12,647 nucleotides of DNA from Candidatus Thorarchaeota archaeon (GTDB taxonomy: Archaea > Asgardarchaeota > Thorarchaeia > Thorarchaeales > Thorarchaeaceae): contig DAOWDY010000200.1 of NCBI GenBank assembly GCA_030638785.1, positions 1-12,647 of the forward strand, read 5' to 3'. A model generated the notes under the pieces. The model had not been told where the DNA came from and did not search any database. It saw only the letters and a program-made list of their open reading frames with translations. Positions 1 through 6,125 of this stretch are shown piece after piece. Position 1 is the first letter of the stretch, and every line of letters begins with the position of its first letter. The position numbers and the translations under genes were made by a program.

Positions 1-777
1 ATTCTTCAAACGTTCTGCATCTTCCTTGGTAATCCTAAACTTGTCCTTCACTCTATCGTATTCACGAACGTTCGGAAAGCGTTCCTTTTGGATTCTGGTC
101 TGATACACAACATCTACATCTTCAGTAACTGCCTCTTCAACACTGTCGACTGCTTCTACTGATATTCCCTTTTTCTTCATTTCATCTATAATTGCGGGCT
201 TCATTCCGAGTCCAGACGGAGCTGCAAGTTTGATATTCACGTCATAATGGGATAGTGCCATTCCCAGTGAGTGTACAGTACGTCCGTACCTCAAGTCCCC
301 ACAGAGCGAAATGGTTAGACCATCTAGCTTCCCAATGAATTTCCTGATTGAATACAAGTCCAGAAGAGCTTGTGTAGGATGTTCTTCAGTTCCACTTCCA
401 GCATTGATGACAGGCACTGAGGCAAACTCTGCGGATACTCTAGCTGAACCATCAAGTGGATGACGAATTACGATTAAATCTGCGTATCGTTCTACCGTAC
501 GAATAGTGTCTGCCAAAGTTTCGCCCTTTACACCTGCACTTGTTGAGGTCACCTCTGAGAAACCAAGCACGCTACCACCAAGTCGTTGCATAGCACTCTC
601 AAAGGACAGTCTTGTCCTTGTGGAAGCCTCAAAAAACAGAACTGCCATTATCTTGTCATGAAGGTCAGTGCTTCTCTTTTCAGCAACATTCTCCATCTTA
701 GCTGCTGTGTCCAAAATTAGATCAATATCCTCTCTTGAGAGGTCATGAATACTGATTAGATTCTTGAAGTGTCCCAA
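1..777 (-). CDS. pyrB: Aspartate carbamoyltransferase catalytic subunit (3' end cut by window edge)
   Basis: Condenses carbamoyl phosphate with L-aspartate to carbamoyl-aspartate, the committed step of de novo pyrimidine synthesis, in the cytosol. I translated 259 in-frame codons. The carbamoyl-phosphate site EASTRTR is at residues 50-56, followed by RLSFE. The loop lysine lies in the segment GVKGETL, HPTQALLD starts at residue 133, and a CGDLRYGRT segment opens the aspartate domain. The family is about 300-310 residues, so roughly 50 C-terminal residues lie beyond the left edge. No ATG or GTG occurs in frame between the upstream stop and the conserved HFKNLISIHDLS start. I therefore chose the TTG at 777, which has AGAGG nine bases upstream. 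It follows the dCMP deaminase gene on the same strand after 79 bases, which suggests a pyrimidine operon. A regulatory subunit gene (pyrI) may follow outside the window. Identity is very secure; the start is less so. Confidence 0.95.
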   Translation of the reverse strand, partial: MGHFKNLISIHDLSREDIDLILDTAAKMENVAEKRSTDLHDKIMAVLFFEASTRTRLSFESAMQRLGGSVLGFSEVTSTSAGVKGETLADTIRTVERYADLIVIRHPLDGSARVSAEFASVPVINAGSGTEEHPTQALLDLYSIRKFIGKLDGLTISLCGDLRYGRTVHSLGMALSHYDVNIKLAAPSGLGMKPAIIDEMKKKGISVEAVDSVEEAVTEDVDVVYQTRIQKERFPNVREYDRVKDKFRITKEDAERLKN

Positions 778-822
778 ACCGTTTCGCCTCTGTACAGTCT
801 GGGATGAGTGGCGCTCTTGATT

Positions 823-846
823 GCTCTTTAAGTCTTCTTGAAGAGC
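823..846 (-). promoter_or_regulatory. Intercistronic hairpin between dCMP deaminase and pyrB
   Basis: Two 10-base arms (823-832 and 837-846) pair around a 4-base loop with one imperfect position. The pairing is a G-U wobble in plus-strand RNA and a C-A mismatch in minus-strand RNA. The hairpin starts 10 bases after the dCMP deaminase stop and ends 45 bases before the proposed pyrB start. No T-run follows on the minus strand, so a processing site, mRNA-stabilising structure or attenuator is as likely as a terminator. Its function is inferred from position only. Confidence 0.35.
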
Positions 847-856
847 CTAATTCATT

Positions 857-1333
857 CTACTTGTCATTGATACTATGCTGTCGATCAATCTTAACCTGCC
901 TTAGGACCAGAGTAGACTGGTCTACAAGATCTTTCGCAAGGTCATCACGATATTCTTCCATGAAAATGACCTCAGTGATTCCAGCATTGATTATCATCTT
1001 AGTACAGATACTGCAGGGTCGTGTTGTACAATACATTTTAGCGCCTTTCACACTCACGCCATGAAATGCAGCCTGAATGATAGAGTTCTGCTCTGCATGA
1101 AGGCCTCTGCACAATTCATGCCGTTCTCCTGACTTCACACCCAAACGGTTGCGCATACAACCCCCCAGCTCATCACAGTGAGGTAGACCCTTTGGAGCTC
1201 CGTTATAGCCAGTTGAGAGAATTTTTGAATCCTTCACAATGACTGCGCCAACGGTATTTCTCAAGCAGGTACTACGTGTGCTTACGAGATCTGCTATCTC
1301 GGAGAAATAGACATCCTTGCTCTTTCGGGTCAT
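857..1333 (-). CDS. dCMP deaminase (deoxycytidylate deaminase family)
   Basis: Zinc-dependent deamination of dCMP to dUMP, supplying the substrate of thymidylate synthase; cytosolic. The 158-residue length is usual for the ComEB/dCMP deaminase family. Visible motifs are TGYNGAPKGLPHC at about 41-53 (substrate loop), the zinc and catalytic HAE at 79-81 (His79 ligand, Glu81 proton shuttle), and PCSIC at 106-110 with ligands Cys107 and Cys110. Extra Cys and His residues between 52 and 75 (PHC, GGC, RHELC) match the additional metal or structural site found in this family. The ATG at 1333 has AAAGGAG about 11 bases upstream. It is the first gene of a minus-strand pair with pyrB and is divergent from srp19. 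A related cytidine or riboflavin-type deaminase is much less likely because the NGAPKGLPHC and GGC signatures are specific to this branch. Confidence 0.93.
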   Translation of the reverse strand: MTRKSKDVYFSEIADLVSTRSTCLRNTVGAVIVKDSKILSTGYNGAPKGLPHCDELGGCMRNRLGVKSGERHELCRGLHAEQNSIIQAAFHGVSVKGAKMYCTTRPCSICTKMIINAGITEVIFMEEYRDDLAKDLVDQSTLVLRQVKIDRQHSINDK

Positions 1334-1462
1334 CCGATATAATGCTCCTTTGTTAGAGGCTACCTGATTGCGTTCCTCTTATGAATATCTTCGTCTGACC
1401 TTGAGTCCGAAGCGAAAGTAAAAAAGCACTCTATTAGAAAACTGAGTAGAACACGTTAAAGA
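1334..1462. promoter_or_regulatory. Divergent promoter region between dCMP deaminase and srp19
   Basis: This is the non-coding stretch between two divergent genes. For the plus strand, CGAAA (1413-1417) directly before GTAAAAAAG (1418-1426) resembles an archaeal BRE plus an A-rich TATA element. It would place the start of transcription near 1447, giving srp19 a leader of about 34 bases. For the minus strand I see only AT-rich candidates around 1370-1390 and no clear box. Confidence 0.4.
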
Positions 1463-1477
1463 TTGGAGAGCCTCCAA
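1463..1477 (+). promoter_or_regulatory. Hairpin containing the srp19 Shine-Dalgarno
   Basis: TTGGAG-AGC-CTCCAA is a perfect 6-bp inverted repeat with a 3-base loop, ending three bases before the ATG at 1481. Its left arm contains GGAG, the only plausible Shine-Dalgarno for srp19, so the folded form would hide the ribosome site. A 3-base loop is tight and the stem is short, so the effect may be weak. Confidence 0.35.
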
Positions 1478-1480
1478 CCA

Positions 1481-1852
1481 ATGAAACAAAAGAAAGGATC
1501 TATCATAATCTGGCCAGCCTATCTAGACTCTAAATTATCGCGTTCGGAAGGGAGAAGAATTCCTGTGAATCTTGGAGCGCCTGACGTTACAGCTGATATA
1601 CTCAAGAAGGCTGCAGATATGAGAGACTTTGATTCTGAGATTGAGGAAGGAAAACGCTATCCTCGTCAGGGTTCTAATCGTGGAGGATACCTCATTCTTG
1701 ATAATTCTGAAGGCCACAAGAAGAAGCGTATGTTGTTGATGCTCGCCAAGGGCGTTCGCAGAGTCGTTGCTGAGCGGGAAGCTGCAAAAAAGGCTGCCGA
1801 GAAGAAGAGCAAAGGCAAGAAGGGCAAGAAAGGTCGCAGGAAAAAGACTTGA
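1481..1852 (+). CDS. srp19: Signal recognition particle protein SRP19
   Basis: Binds the tips of helices 6 and 8 of SRP RNA and prepares it for SRP54, so it acts in co-translational targeting to the membrane. From the ATG at 1481 the protein has 123 residues. The family signature IWPAYLDS lies at 10-17, a basic GRRIP at 24-28, and YPRQG at 60-64 in the RNA-binding core. A lysine/arginine-rich tail of about 20 residues closes the protein and probably adds nonspecific RNA affinity. A TTG at 1463 would add six residues, but it lies inside the SD hairpin and the extension is not part of the family, so I prefer 1481. It is followed after 19 bases by gar1 on the same strand, very likely as one transcript. 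Confidence 0.95.
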   Translation: MKQKKGSIIIWPAYLDSKLSRSEGRRIPVNLGAPDVTADILKKAADMRDFDSEIEEGKRYPRQGSNRGGYLILDNSEGHKKKRMLLMLAKGVRRVVAEREAAKKAAEKKSKGKKGKKGRRKKT

Positions 1853-1871
1853 AACGGAGGTATTGTAATTC

Positions 1872-2102
1872 ATGAGGCGTCTAGGCAAGGTCCTTCAAGT
1901 GACAAAGGGAGGATCACTAATTGTGCAGACCGATAAGAGCCCTCCAATTGGAGCGAAGGTGGTTGACAAGAAGGCTCTGTTCATTGGTAAGATACAGGAT
2001 GTCTTTGGTCCGGTGAAACAACCATATGTTGCAATTCGTTACAAAAGCTCTGTAGAAGCTAAGAAATTACTGGGTCAAATGGTCTATCTATATCAAAAAT
2101 AG
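1872..2102 (+). CDS. gar1: H/ACA ribonucleoprotein subunit Gar1
   Basis: A small subunit of the archaeal H/ACA RNP. It contacts Cbf5 and helps product release during RNA-guided pseudouridylation of rRNA. The 76 residues form the single Gar1 beta-barrel: RRLGKVLQVTKGGSLIVQ at the N-terminus, then IGAKVVDKKALFIGKIQDVFGPV, the typical segment of the family. The eukaryotic glycine/arginine-rich tails are absent, as expected in archaea. A strong GGAGG (1856-1860) sits 11 bases before the ATG, just after the srp19 stop, so the two are probably co-transcribed. In many Euryarchaeota gar1 is followed by the transcription factor B gene; here the next gene is a different transcription-type protein. Confidence 0.93.
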   Translation: MRRLGKVLQVTKGGSLIVQTDKSPPIGAKVVDKKALFIGKIQDVFGPVKQPYVAIRYKSSVEAKKLLGQMVYLYQK

Positions 2103-2287
2103 ATAGGAATTTAGCTAATTTTTCTGGAGTACAATTATATACATCGGTGTACCAATATCTCCGACAATCATCGGAAACGATGGGCGAAAATATGAAAAAA
2201 ACATGTCATAACCGTTTGCTTTATGTGCATCCGAGCTAATCGTTACGCTGTTGTCATGTGTCTAGCTTAAGGCTGAAGGTCATGTCA
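2103..2287 (+). promoter_or_regulatory. Intergenic region: gar1 end and promoter of the RPC34-like gene
   Basis: About 19 bases after the gar1 stop comes a run of five Ts (around 2119-2123), a plausible archaeal T-rich terminator. A small hairpin TCCGA-CAATCA-TCGGA lies at 2160-2175. Two promoter candidates follow: CGAAAATATGAA around 2185-2196 (BRE/TATA-like) and CTTTATGTG around 2218-2226, the latter placing transcription start near 2247. I see no RNA gene here. Confidence 0.35.
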
Positions 2288-2647
2288 ATGAAAAATCTCT
2301 CCGAGCAGATAACCAGCGCTTTACGCGCCGCAGGCGAGAAGGGAATGCTCATTGGCGAACTTGCTCATAGTCTTGACATTGACTTAGAAACGATTGCGAA
2401 AGCAGTCAAACAATTAATCACGGAGAAACAAGTCATGGAAAAGTCCGAAGCTGAAAACGAAGCCCGATTCTTTCTGGGGGCTGCAGTGGGCGATGAGACT
2501 GAGCAAGGAATAGGTGGCGATCTAATGGGTTGTCCATGTTACCATTGCCAGAAAATCTCAAAATGTGGGATCAGGCAACCTGATTCTCCCGCAGCCTGTA
2601 GAGATCTTGAGAATTGGATGTCAACCTCAGAGTCTGCCAAAGTGTAA
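2288..2647 (+). CDS. RPC34/RPC39-like winged-helix protein with C-terminal Fe-S cysteine motif
   Basis: Probably a transcription factor related to RNA polymerase III subunit RPC34 (human RPC39), whose family resembles TFIIE and helps open promoter DNA. From the ATG at 2288 it has 119 residues. Residues 1-60 read as one winged helix (alternating helices around GMLIGELAHSLDID and KQLITEKQVMEK). The C-terminus carries cysteines 84, 87, 93 and 104 followed by Trp110, spaced C-x2-C-x5-C-x10-C-x5-W. As I recall the human RPC39 C-terminus, its cubane-binding spacing is the same. An extra Cys82 forms CPC. The eukaryotic protein has more than one winged helix, so this is a minimal form. GAAGGT (2275-2280) seven bases upstream supports ATG 2288; GTG 2258 and ATG 2282 are alternatives. 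The gene ends base-to-base against rlmE. A generic winged-helix regulator with an Fe-S site remains possible. Confidence 0.7.
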   Translation: MKNLSEQITSALRAAGEKGMLIGELAHSLDIDLETIAKAVKQLITEKQVMEKSEAENEARFFLGAAVGDETEQGIGGDLMGCPCYHCQKISKCGIRQPDSPAACRDLENWMSTSESAKV

Positions 2648-3256
2648 TCAATTGGCCTCGTTCTTACGAGGTCCAGTTGCCAGTAGATAGATTTCTGCAC
2701 TAGTTTTACGTGAAGCGTCAGGTTTGATCAGCTTCACGGTTCTAAACCTTGATCTAGATTGCATCAGAAACTCCTGAAAACCTGATCCCTGGAACACTTT
2801 CGCCAAGACCCTGCCCTTTGGACCCAGTAATCTATGTCCAAGGTCAAGTGTTGTCTCAGCAAGGAATAGCTGTCTGGCAACGTCGAGTTCCCAATTTCCT
2901 GTCACCTTAGGTGAACAATCGGACACAATGAGGTCAGCTGCCCCTCTCGTGAGTTCTTCTATCTGAACGATAATCTTCTCATCAGTAATATCGCCTTGGA
3001 TGAACTTGACATTCTCTACGGGAGCCATTGGATTAAGATCGACTGCAATTATCTCGATACCTTGCTCGATCTCTCTAAGAACCTGTGACCATCCCCCGGG
3101 ACTACTACACAAATCGACAGCAATTCGGACTCCTTTGAGCAACTTGTGTCTGGTCGCAATCTGTCTGAGTTTGTATGCAGACCTTGCACGATATCCGTGC
3201 CTTTTTGCGGCTTGGTAATAATGCTCCTTCCTTGGATTACCCTTTGGCCGTCCCAT
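2648..3256 (-). CDS. rlmE: RlmE/FtsJ-family ribosomal RNA 2'-O-methyltransferase
   Basis: An SAM-dependent 2'-O-ribose methyltransferase. Its bacterial counterpart modifies U2552 in the A-loop of 23S rRNA. The 202 residues show RSAYKL near the N-terminus, the SAM-binding segment DLCSSPGGWSQVL at 48-60, AVDLNP at 71-76, SDCSP at 112-116 and LAKVFQG at 151-157. The catalytic K-D-K-E tetrad can be assigned to Lys29, Asp113, Lys153 and Glu188. AGGAGG (3265-3270 read on the minus strand) lies eight bases before the ATG, overlapping the end of trm1. The gene follows trm1 after only four bases, so they form an operon of RNA methyltransferases. Its stop codon abuts the stop codon of the convergent RPC34-like gene. 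The family also includes tRNA-acting Trm7 enzymes, so the exact RNA target is not certain. Confidence 0.92.
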   Translation of the reverse strand: MGRPKGNPRKEHYYQAAKRHGYRARSAYKLRQIATRHKLLKGVRIAVDLCSSPGGWSQVLREIEQGIEIIAVDLNPMAPVENVKFIQGDITDEKIIVQIEELTRGAADLIVSDCSPKVTGNWELDVARQLFLAETTLDLGHRLLGPKGRVLAKVFQGSGFQEFLMQSRSRFRTVKLIKPDASRKTSAEIYLLATGPRKNEAN

Positions 3257-3260
3257 GTTG

Positions 3261-4469
3261 TTATCCTCCTGTGAGGTTCCGAATCACCGATACAATCGCA
3301 TCGATTGGCGCATCAGTTCTGATGGCTGTTGATCTGAAGTGCGTTCGTTTAGCTTGATAGCCTTTAGTGATGAGGCCATCCATGATATCGCTTCTTTTTG
3401 GTGGAGTCATATTGTAGGCATCACAGACCTCATGAATGTCCATATACGGATACATTACCAATCCGTGTTCCTCTATCATCAACTCCAACAGTTCAGGTAC
3501 TCGTTTATCATATGCAGATGATTCCTCATTGTGAAATAGCATTGCAGACTTGAGTGTTGACAAATCAAAGAAACTTCCCGTCCAGAGTGGGCCTGCATAT
3601 GTGGTATCTGCGGGGCAATTCTCGCGTTTATGTTCAAAGACACTATCTTTGTAATCCCGCAACGGGGATATCTCTGTGTGAAGACAGCTTCTACACAACC
3701 GCACTGTTCCAATGGAGTCTGCCTGGGCATTCGACTCCGTTCTACTTGTCTTTACATGAATCCATGCTCGAATGTAGTGATCAGTGCTGAGGACTGCTAA
3801 TGGTTTAATCGAACACCCATTCATAGCAGCGATGGAATATACTCTACCCAGCAACAATCGAACAGCCAACTCATGAACAAACGGAGCTCTAGTCGACAGA
3901 CCACCATACTTTCTCAGAGCAACTTTGGGATAGACGCCACATAGAGCTGGCATGTCTGTAGCAGTCAGACCAAGTAGTCCTCCTTTTGGATTGAGAGATT
4001 GAATTGCTGCATTGAGATAGGGAACTGGACTCCCAAAGGGGTCTATATCAACGAAGTCAAAGCGTTTTCCACGCGATTCTGTCATCAGGAGTACCTTGGC
4101 ATCTCCTTTCAATACCCTAGCTCTATCTTGAAATCCATATCTCTCAATGTTCTTTGTCGCAGTTTCAATTGCAACAGGATTGACATCGCAGAGAAGTGCG
4201 TCGTACTCTCCAGGAACCTCATTGAGATAACGAAGCGACCTGACGCCGGAACCAGCAAGAGGTTCGCATATTAATTTCACATCGTGATCCTTCATGTATG
4301 CCCCTAGGAATAAGACTGAGAGGTCTCTGTTTATCCTCATTCTTGGATTATAGAAGACGGGCATGTCTGTTGTTGGTTGTCCCTTCTCCGCTGTATGTTC
4401 TTCCACATCTGCTGTCAGGAATGTTGTCCTGCCCTCGGTATACTCTTTGAGAGATGTCACAACAGGCAA
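3261..4469 (-). CDS. trm1: tRNA (guanine(26)-N(2)/N(2))-dimethyltransferase Trm1
   Basis: Uses two SAM molecules to make N2,N2-dimethylguanosine at position 26 of tRNA, at the junction of the D and anticodon arms. The 402 residues fit archaeal Trm1 (about 380-400). FYNPRMRINRDLS at 39-51 is the family N-terminal signature. EPLAGSGVRSLRYL at 69-82 is the SAM glycine loop, DVNP at 95-98 binds the adenosine, and DIDPFGSP at 141-148 is the catalytic motif. In the C-terminal domain, Cys259, Cys262 and Cys285 with the AGPLWTG segment at 292-298 mark the zinc-like element and tRNA-binding region. No in-frame ATG exists upstream; the start is TTG 4469, with AAGGA only two bases away, or GTG at codon 4, so the N-terminus is uncertain by a few residues. 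It leads an operon with rlmE and is divergent from the phosphatase. Confidence 0.95.
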   Translation of the reverse strand: MPVVTSLKEYTEGRTTFLTADVEEHTAEKGQPTTDMPVFYNPRMRINRDLSVLFLGAYMKDHDVKLICEPLAGSGVRSLRYLNEVPGEYDALLCDVNPVAIETATKNIERYGFQDRARVLKGDAKVLLMTESRGKRFDFVDIDPFGSPVPYLNAAIQSLNPKGGLLGLTATDMPALCGVYPKVALRKYGGLSTRAPFVHELAVRLLLGRVYSIAAMNGCSIKPLAVLSTDHYIRAWIHVKTSRTESNAQADSIGTVRLCRSCLHTEISPLRDYKDSVFEHKRENCPADTTYAGPLWTGSFFDLSTLKSAMLFHNEESSAYDKRVPELLELMIEEHGLVMYPYMDIHEVCDAYNMTPPKRSDIMDGLITKGYQAKRTHFRSTAIRTDAPIDAIVSVIRNLTGG

Positions 4470-4527
4470 AATCCTTCGATATCTGCTAATAAGGAAAATG
4501 GCATGACCAGTAGGAGGAATTTTAACT

Positions 4528-4575
4528 ATGCAAAAACACCCAAGTAAACTTGGATTGTATCTTTTTGGGATTTAA
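4528..4575 (+). other. Possible 15-codon leader ORF with a consensus Shine-Dalgarno
   Basis: AGGAGG at 4512-4517 lies ten bases before an ATG at 4528, which opens a 15-codon frame (MQKHPSKLGLYLFGI) ending at TAA 4573-4575. The spacing and strength match those of real genes here (gar1, rlmE). It lies in the divergent gap between trm1 and the phosphatase and ends eight bases before the phosphatase TATA box. No clear promoter precedes it, so it may be a chance match or a small regulatory ORF. Confidence 0.2.
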
Positions 4576-4583
4576 TCGCTTCT

Positions 4584-4595
4584 CTTATATATTTT
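4584..4595 (+). promoter_or_regulatory. TATA box of the alkaline phosphatase gene
   Basis: TTATATATT (4585-4593) is the best archaeal TATA match in the window. Counting the usual 24-26 bases from its centre puts the transcription start near 4613, exactly on an in-frame ATG. This predicts a leaderless or nearly leaderless mRNA. The sequence before it is pyrimidine-rich rather than a classic purine BRE. Confidence 0.5.
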
Positions 4596-4612
4596 CTATG
4601 AAACCCATTACT

Positions 4613-5959
4613 ATGAGGATTTCTCGGTCTGATAGTAGTCTTGTTATTTCGTTGCTATTACTTTTCTCTATGTTGGTTGTGTCTGGCTCAATTGTGGATG
4701 GAACAACAGTTGACATCAATTCTTTATCACAAAGCAACGAACTCAGTATTATTCTAATGATCGGGGACGGCATGGGATTTGACCATGTTCAGCTAGGAAG
4801 ATGGGTAGAGGTCGGTACCAATGATAATCTGACAATGGAGCAGCTACCTTGGAATGCATCAGTCACTACCTACAGTGCAGATTCAGCAATCACAGACTCA
4901 GCTGCTGCTGCGACTGCAATGGCTACCGGGTATAAGACCGATAACGGTAAGCTATCGGTCAATCCAGACCTAGTGGAACTTGAAACCATTCTGGAGATTG
5001 CACAGAGTCTGGGAAAATCCACTGGTCTCGTATCTACCGTGTCGATTCAACATGCAACGCCAGCCGCATTCATGTCACATGTGTCAAATCGCAATTCTTT
5101 CATTGAGATAACTAGGCAGATAGTGGAGGAGGCCGGGGTTGATGTGCTATTGGGCGGCGGAAGACAGTATTTTTCAGAATCTCAGTTGAATATTATGGAA
5201 TCTAATGGGTACGCCATAGCCGTGAATAGAGCTAATCTAACAAATGTCACATCTGGCAAAATTCTAGGTCTGTTTGGAAGTTTGGAGATAGCCTATGAGC
5301 TGGACAGGAACTTCACGACCACTCCGTCGTTAGGAGAGATGACAGACAAGGCGATCGAGCTGCTCTCGCAGGACTCTGATGGCTTCTTCCTGATGGTCGA
5401 GGGAGGGAAAATTGATTGGTCAGCCCACGCTAATGATAAGGTGGGCGTAGCTTTGGAACTTGTTGCCTTCAATGATGCGGTGCAAATTGCCCTTAACTAT
5501 GTAAACACTCATAGCAACACATTGCTGATTGTAACATCTGATCATGAAACCGGTGGATTGACTGTTGTCAGTAATGACTTGAATGATGATTTACCCACAC
5601 TTGGTTTCACCGAGGAACAGAATAGAACACTAAGGATTGACCGAGCGAATAATATCAGTGTCACATGGGACACAACTGACCACTCATCTGCAAATGTACC
5701 CATCTTTGGTTTGGGATCTCCCTTCGATACCATGACAGACAATGAAACCATCGATAATACGAATATATTCGATATTATGATTGGACACTATGGATTAACC
5801 AAAAGTCCTACACCTACTACAACACCAACACCCACTACAACAACTTCAACAACACCCACTACAACAACTCCAAGTGAATTTCCCATGGAATACGTCCTTT
5901 TTGCTCTACCTATTCTAGCGGCATTAGTGATTGTAGTAGTGTTTCTAAGACGGCGATAA
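4613..5959 (+). CDS. Secreted, membrane-anchored alkaline phosphatase (PhoA superfamily)
   Basis: A metal-dependent phosphomonoesterase that should release phosphate from organic esters outside the cell. Numbering from ATG 4613 (448 residues), a hydrophobic signal segment spans about 10-25. GDG at 51-53 gives metal ligand Asp52, and TDS at 94-96 gives nucleophile Ser96. HATPAA starts at 147, and Arg160 fits the phosphate-binding arginine. EGGKIDW gives Glu263 and Asp268, followed by His272. TSDHETGG gives Asp310 and His311, and TDHSS gives His357. The pair His147/Trp269, instead of E. coli Asp153/Lys328, is the arrangement known from Bacillus-type and cold-active enzymes. A Thr/Pro linker (about 397-420), a transmembrane helix (about 425-445) and terminal RRR anchor the enzyme on the outer face of the membrane. 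The start is set by the TATA box; ATG 4598 or TTG 4550 would add 5 or 21 residues. It is divergent from trm1. Confidence 0.93.
   Translation: MRISRSDSSLVISLLLLFSMLVVSGSIVDGTTVDINSLSQSNELSIILMIGDGMGFDHVQLGRWVEVGTNDNLTMEQLPWNASVTTYSADSAITDSAAAATAMATGYKTDNGKLSVNPDLVELETILEIAQSLGKSTGLVSTVSIQHATPAAFMSHVSNRNSFIEITRQIVEEAGVDVLLGGGRQYFSESQLNIMESNGYAIAVNRANLTNVTSGKILGLFGSLEIAYELDRNFTTTPSLGEMTDKAIELLSQDSDGFFLMVEGGKIDWSAHANDKVGVALELVAFNDAVQIALNYVNTHSNTLLIVTSDHETGGLTVVSNDLNDDLPTLGFTEEQNRTLRIDRANNISVTWDTTDHSSANVPIFGLGSPFDTMTDNETIDNTNIFDIMIGHYGLTKSPTPTTTPTPTTTTSTTPTTTTPSEFPMEYVLFALPILAALVIVVVFLRRR
5826..5869 (+). repeat. 24-bp tandem repeat encoding the Thr/Pro linker
   Basis: A 20-base stretch at 5826-5845 recurs exactly at 5850-5869, a 24-base (8-codon) period inside the phosphatase gene. 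It encodes the Thr/Pro-rich stalk before the membrane anchor. Being in frame, changes in copy number would only lengthen or shorten the stalk, which is a likely site of O-glycosylation. Confidence 0.7.
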
Positions 5960-6125
5960 TCAACATCTGCTGACCATGAGCAGGAGATTGCATTTGTTTC
6001 ACAGCCAGAATGGACGATACACCAGTTTGAGTTTCCGTTATAGGAACATAAGCCACTTTTTTGGGGGCTAGCACACGCTTTTTTAATCAGGTTTTCTATG
6101 ATGCGAACGACAATTGGTGATATTA
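5960..6125 (+). promoter_or_regulatory. Intergenic region with the cyclophilin promoter and ribosome site
   Basis: A short hairpin CTGCT-N7-AGCAG (5967-5983) follows the phosphatase stop, and a run of six Ts lies near 6055-6061; either could end the phosphatase transcript. CTTTTTTAATC (6078-6088) resembles a TATA box and would start transcription near 6108. GGTGAT (6116-6121) is a good Shine-Dalgarno four bases before TTG 6126. An ATG pair at 6098-6103 opens only a 12-codon frame. Confidence 0.45.

Noticed and set aside
804..1064. 86-codon plus-strand frame
   Set aside because: It overlaps the dCMP deaminase gene in antisense, lacks a Shine-Dalgarno and shows no family features.
1535..1888. 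117-codon minus-strand frame across srp19
   Set aside because: It is antisense to a certain gene, and its hydrophobic N-terminus is the reverse complement of the srp19 lysine-rich tail.
5826..5869. CRISPR-like short repeat
   Set aside because: Only two copies, with a 24-base period inside a coding Thr/Pro linker; this is codon-level repetition, not a CRISPR array.
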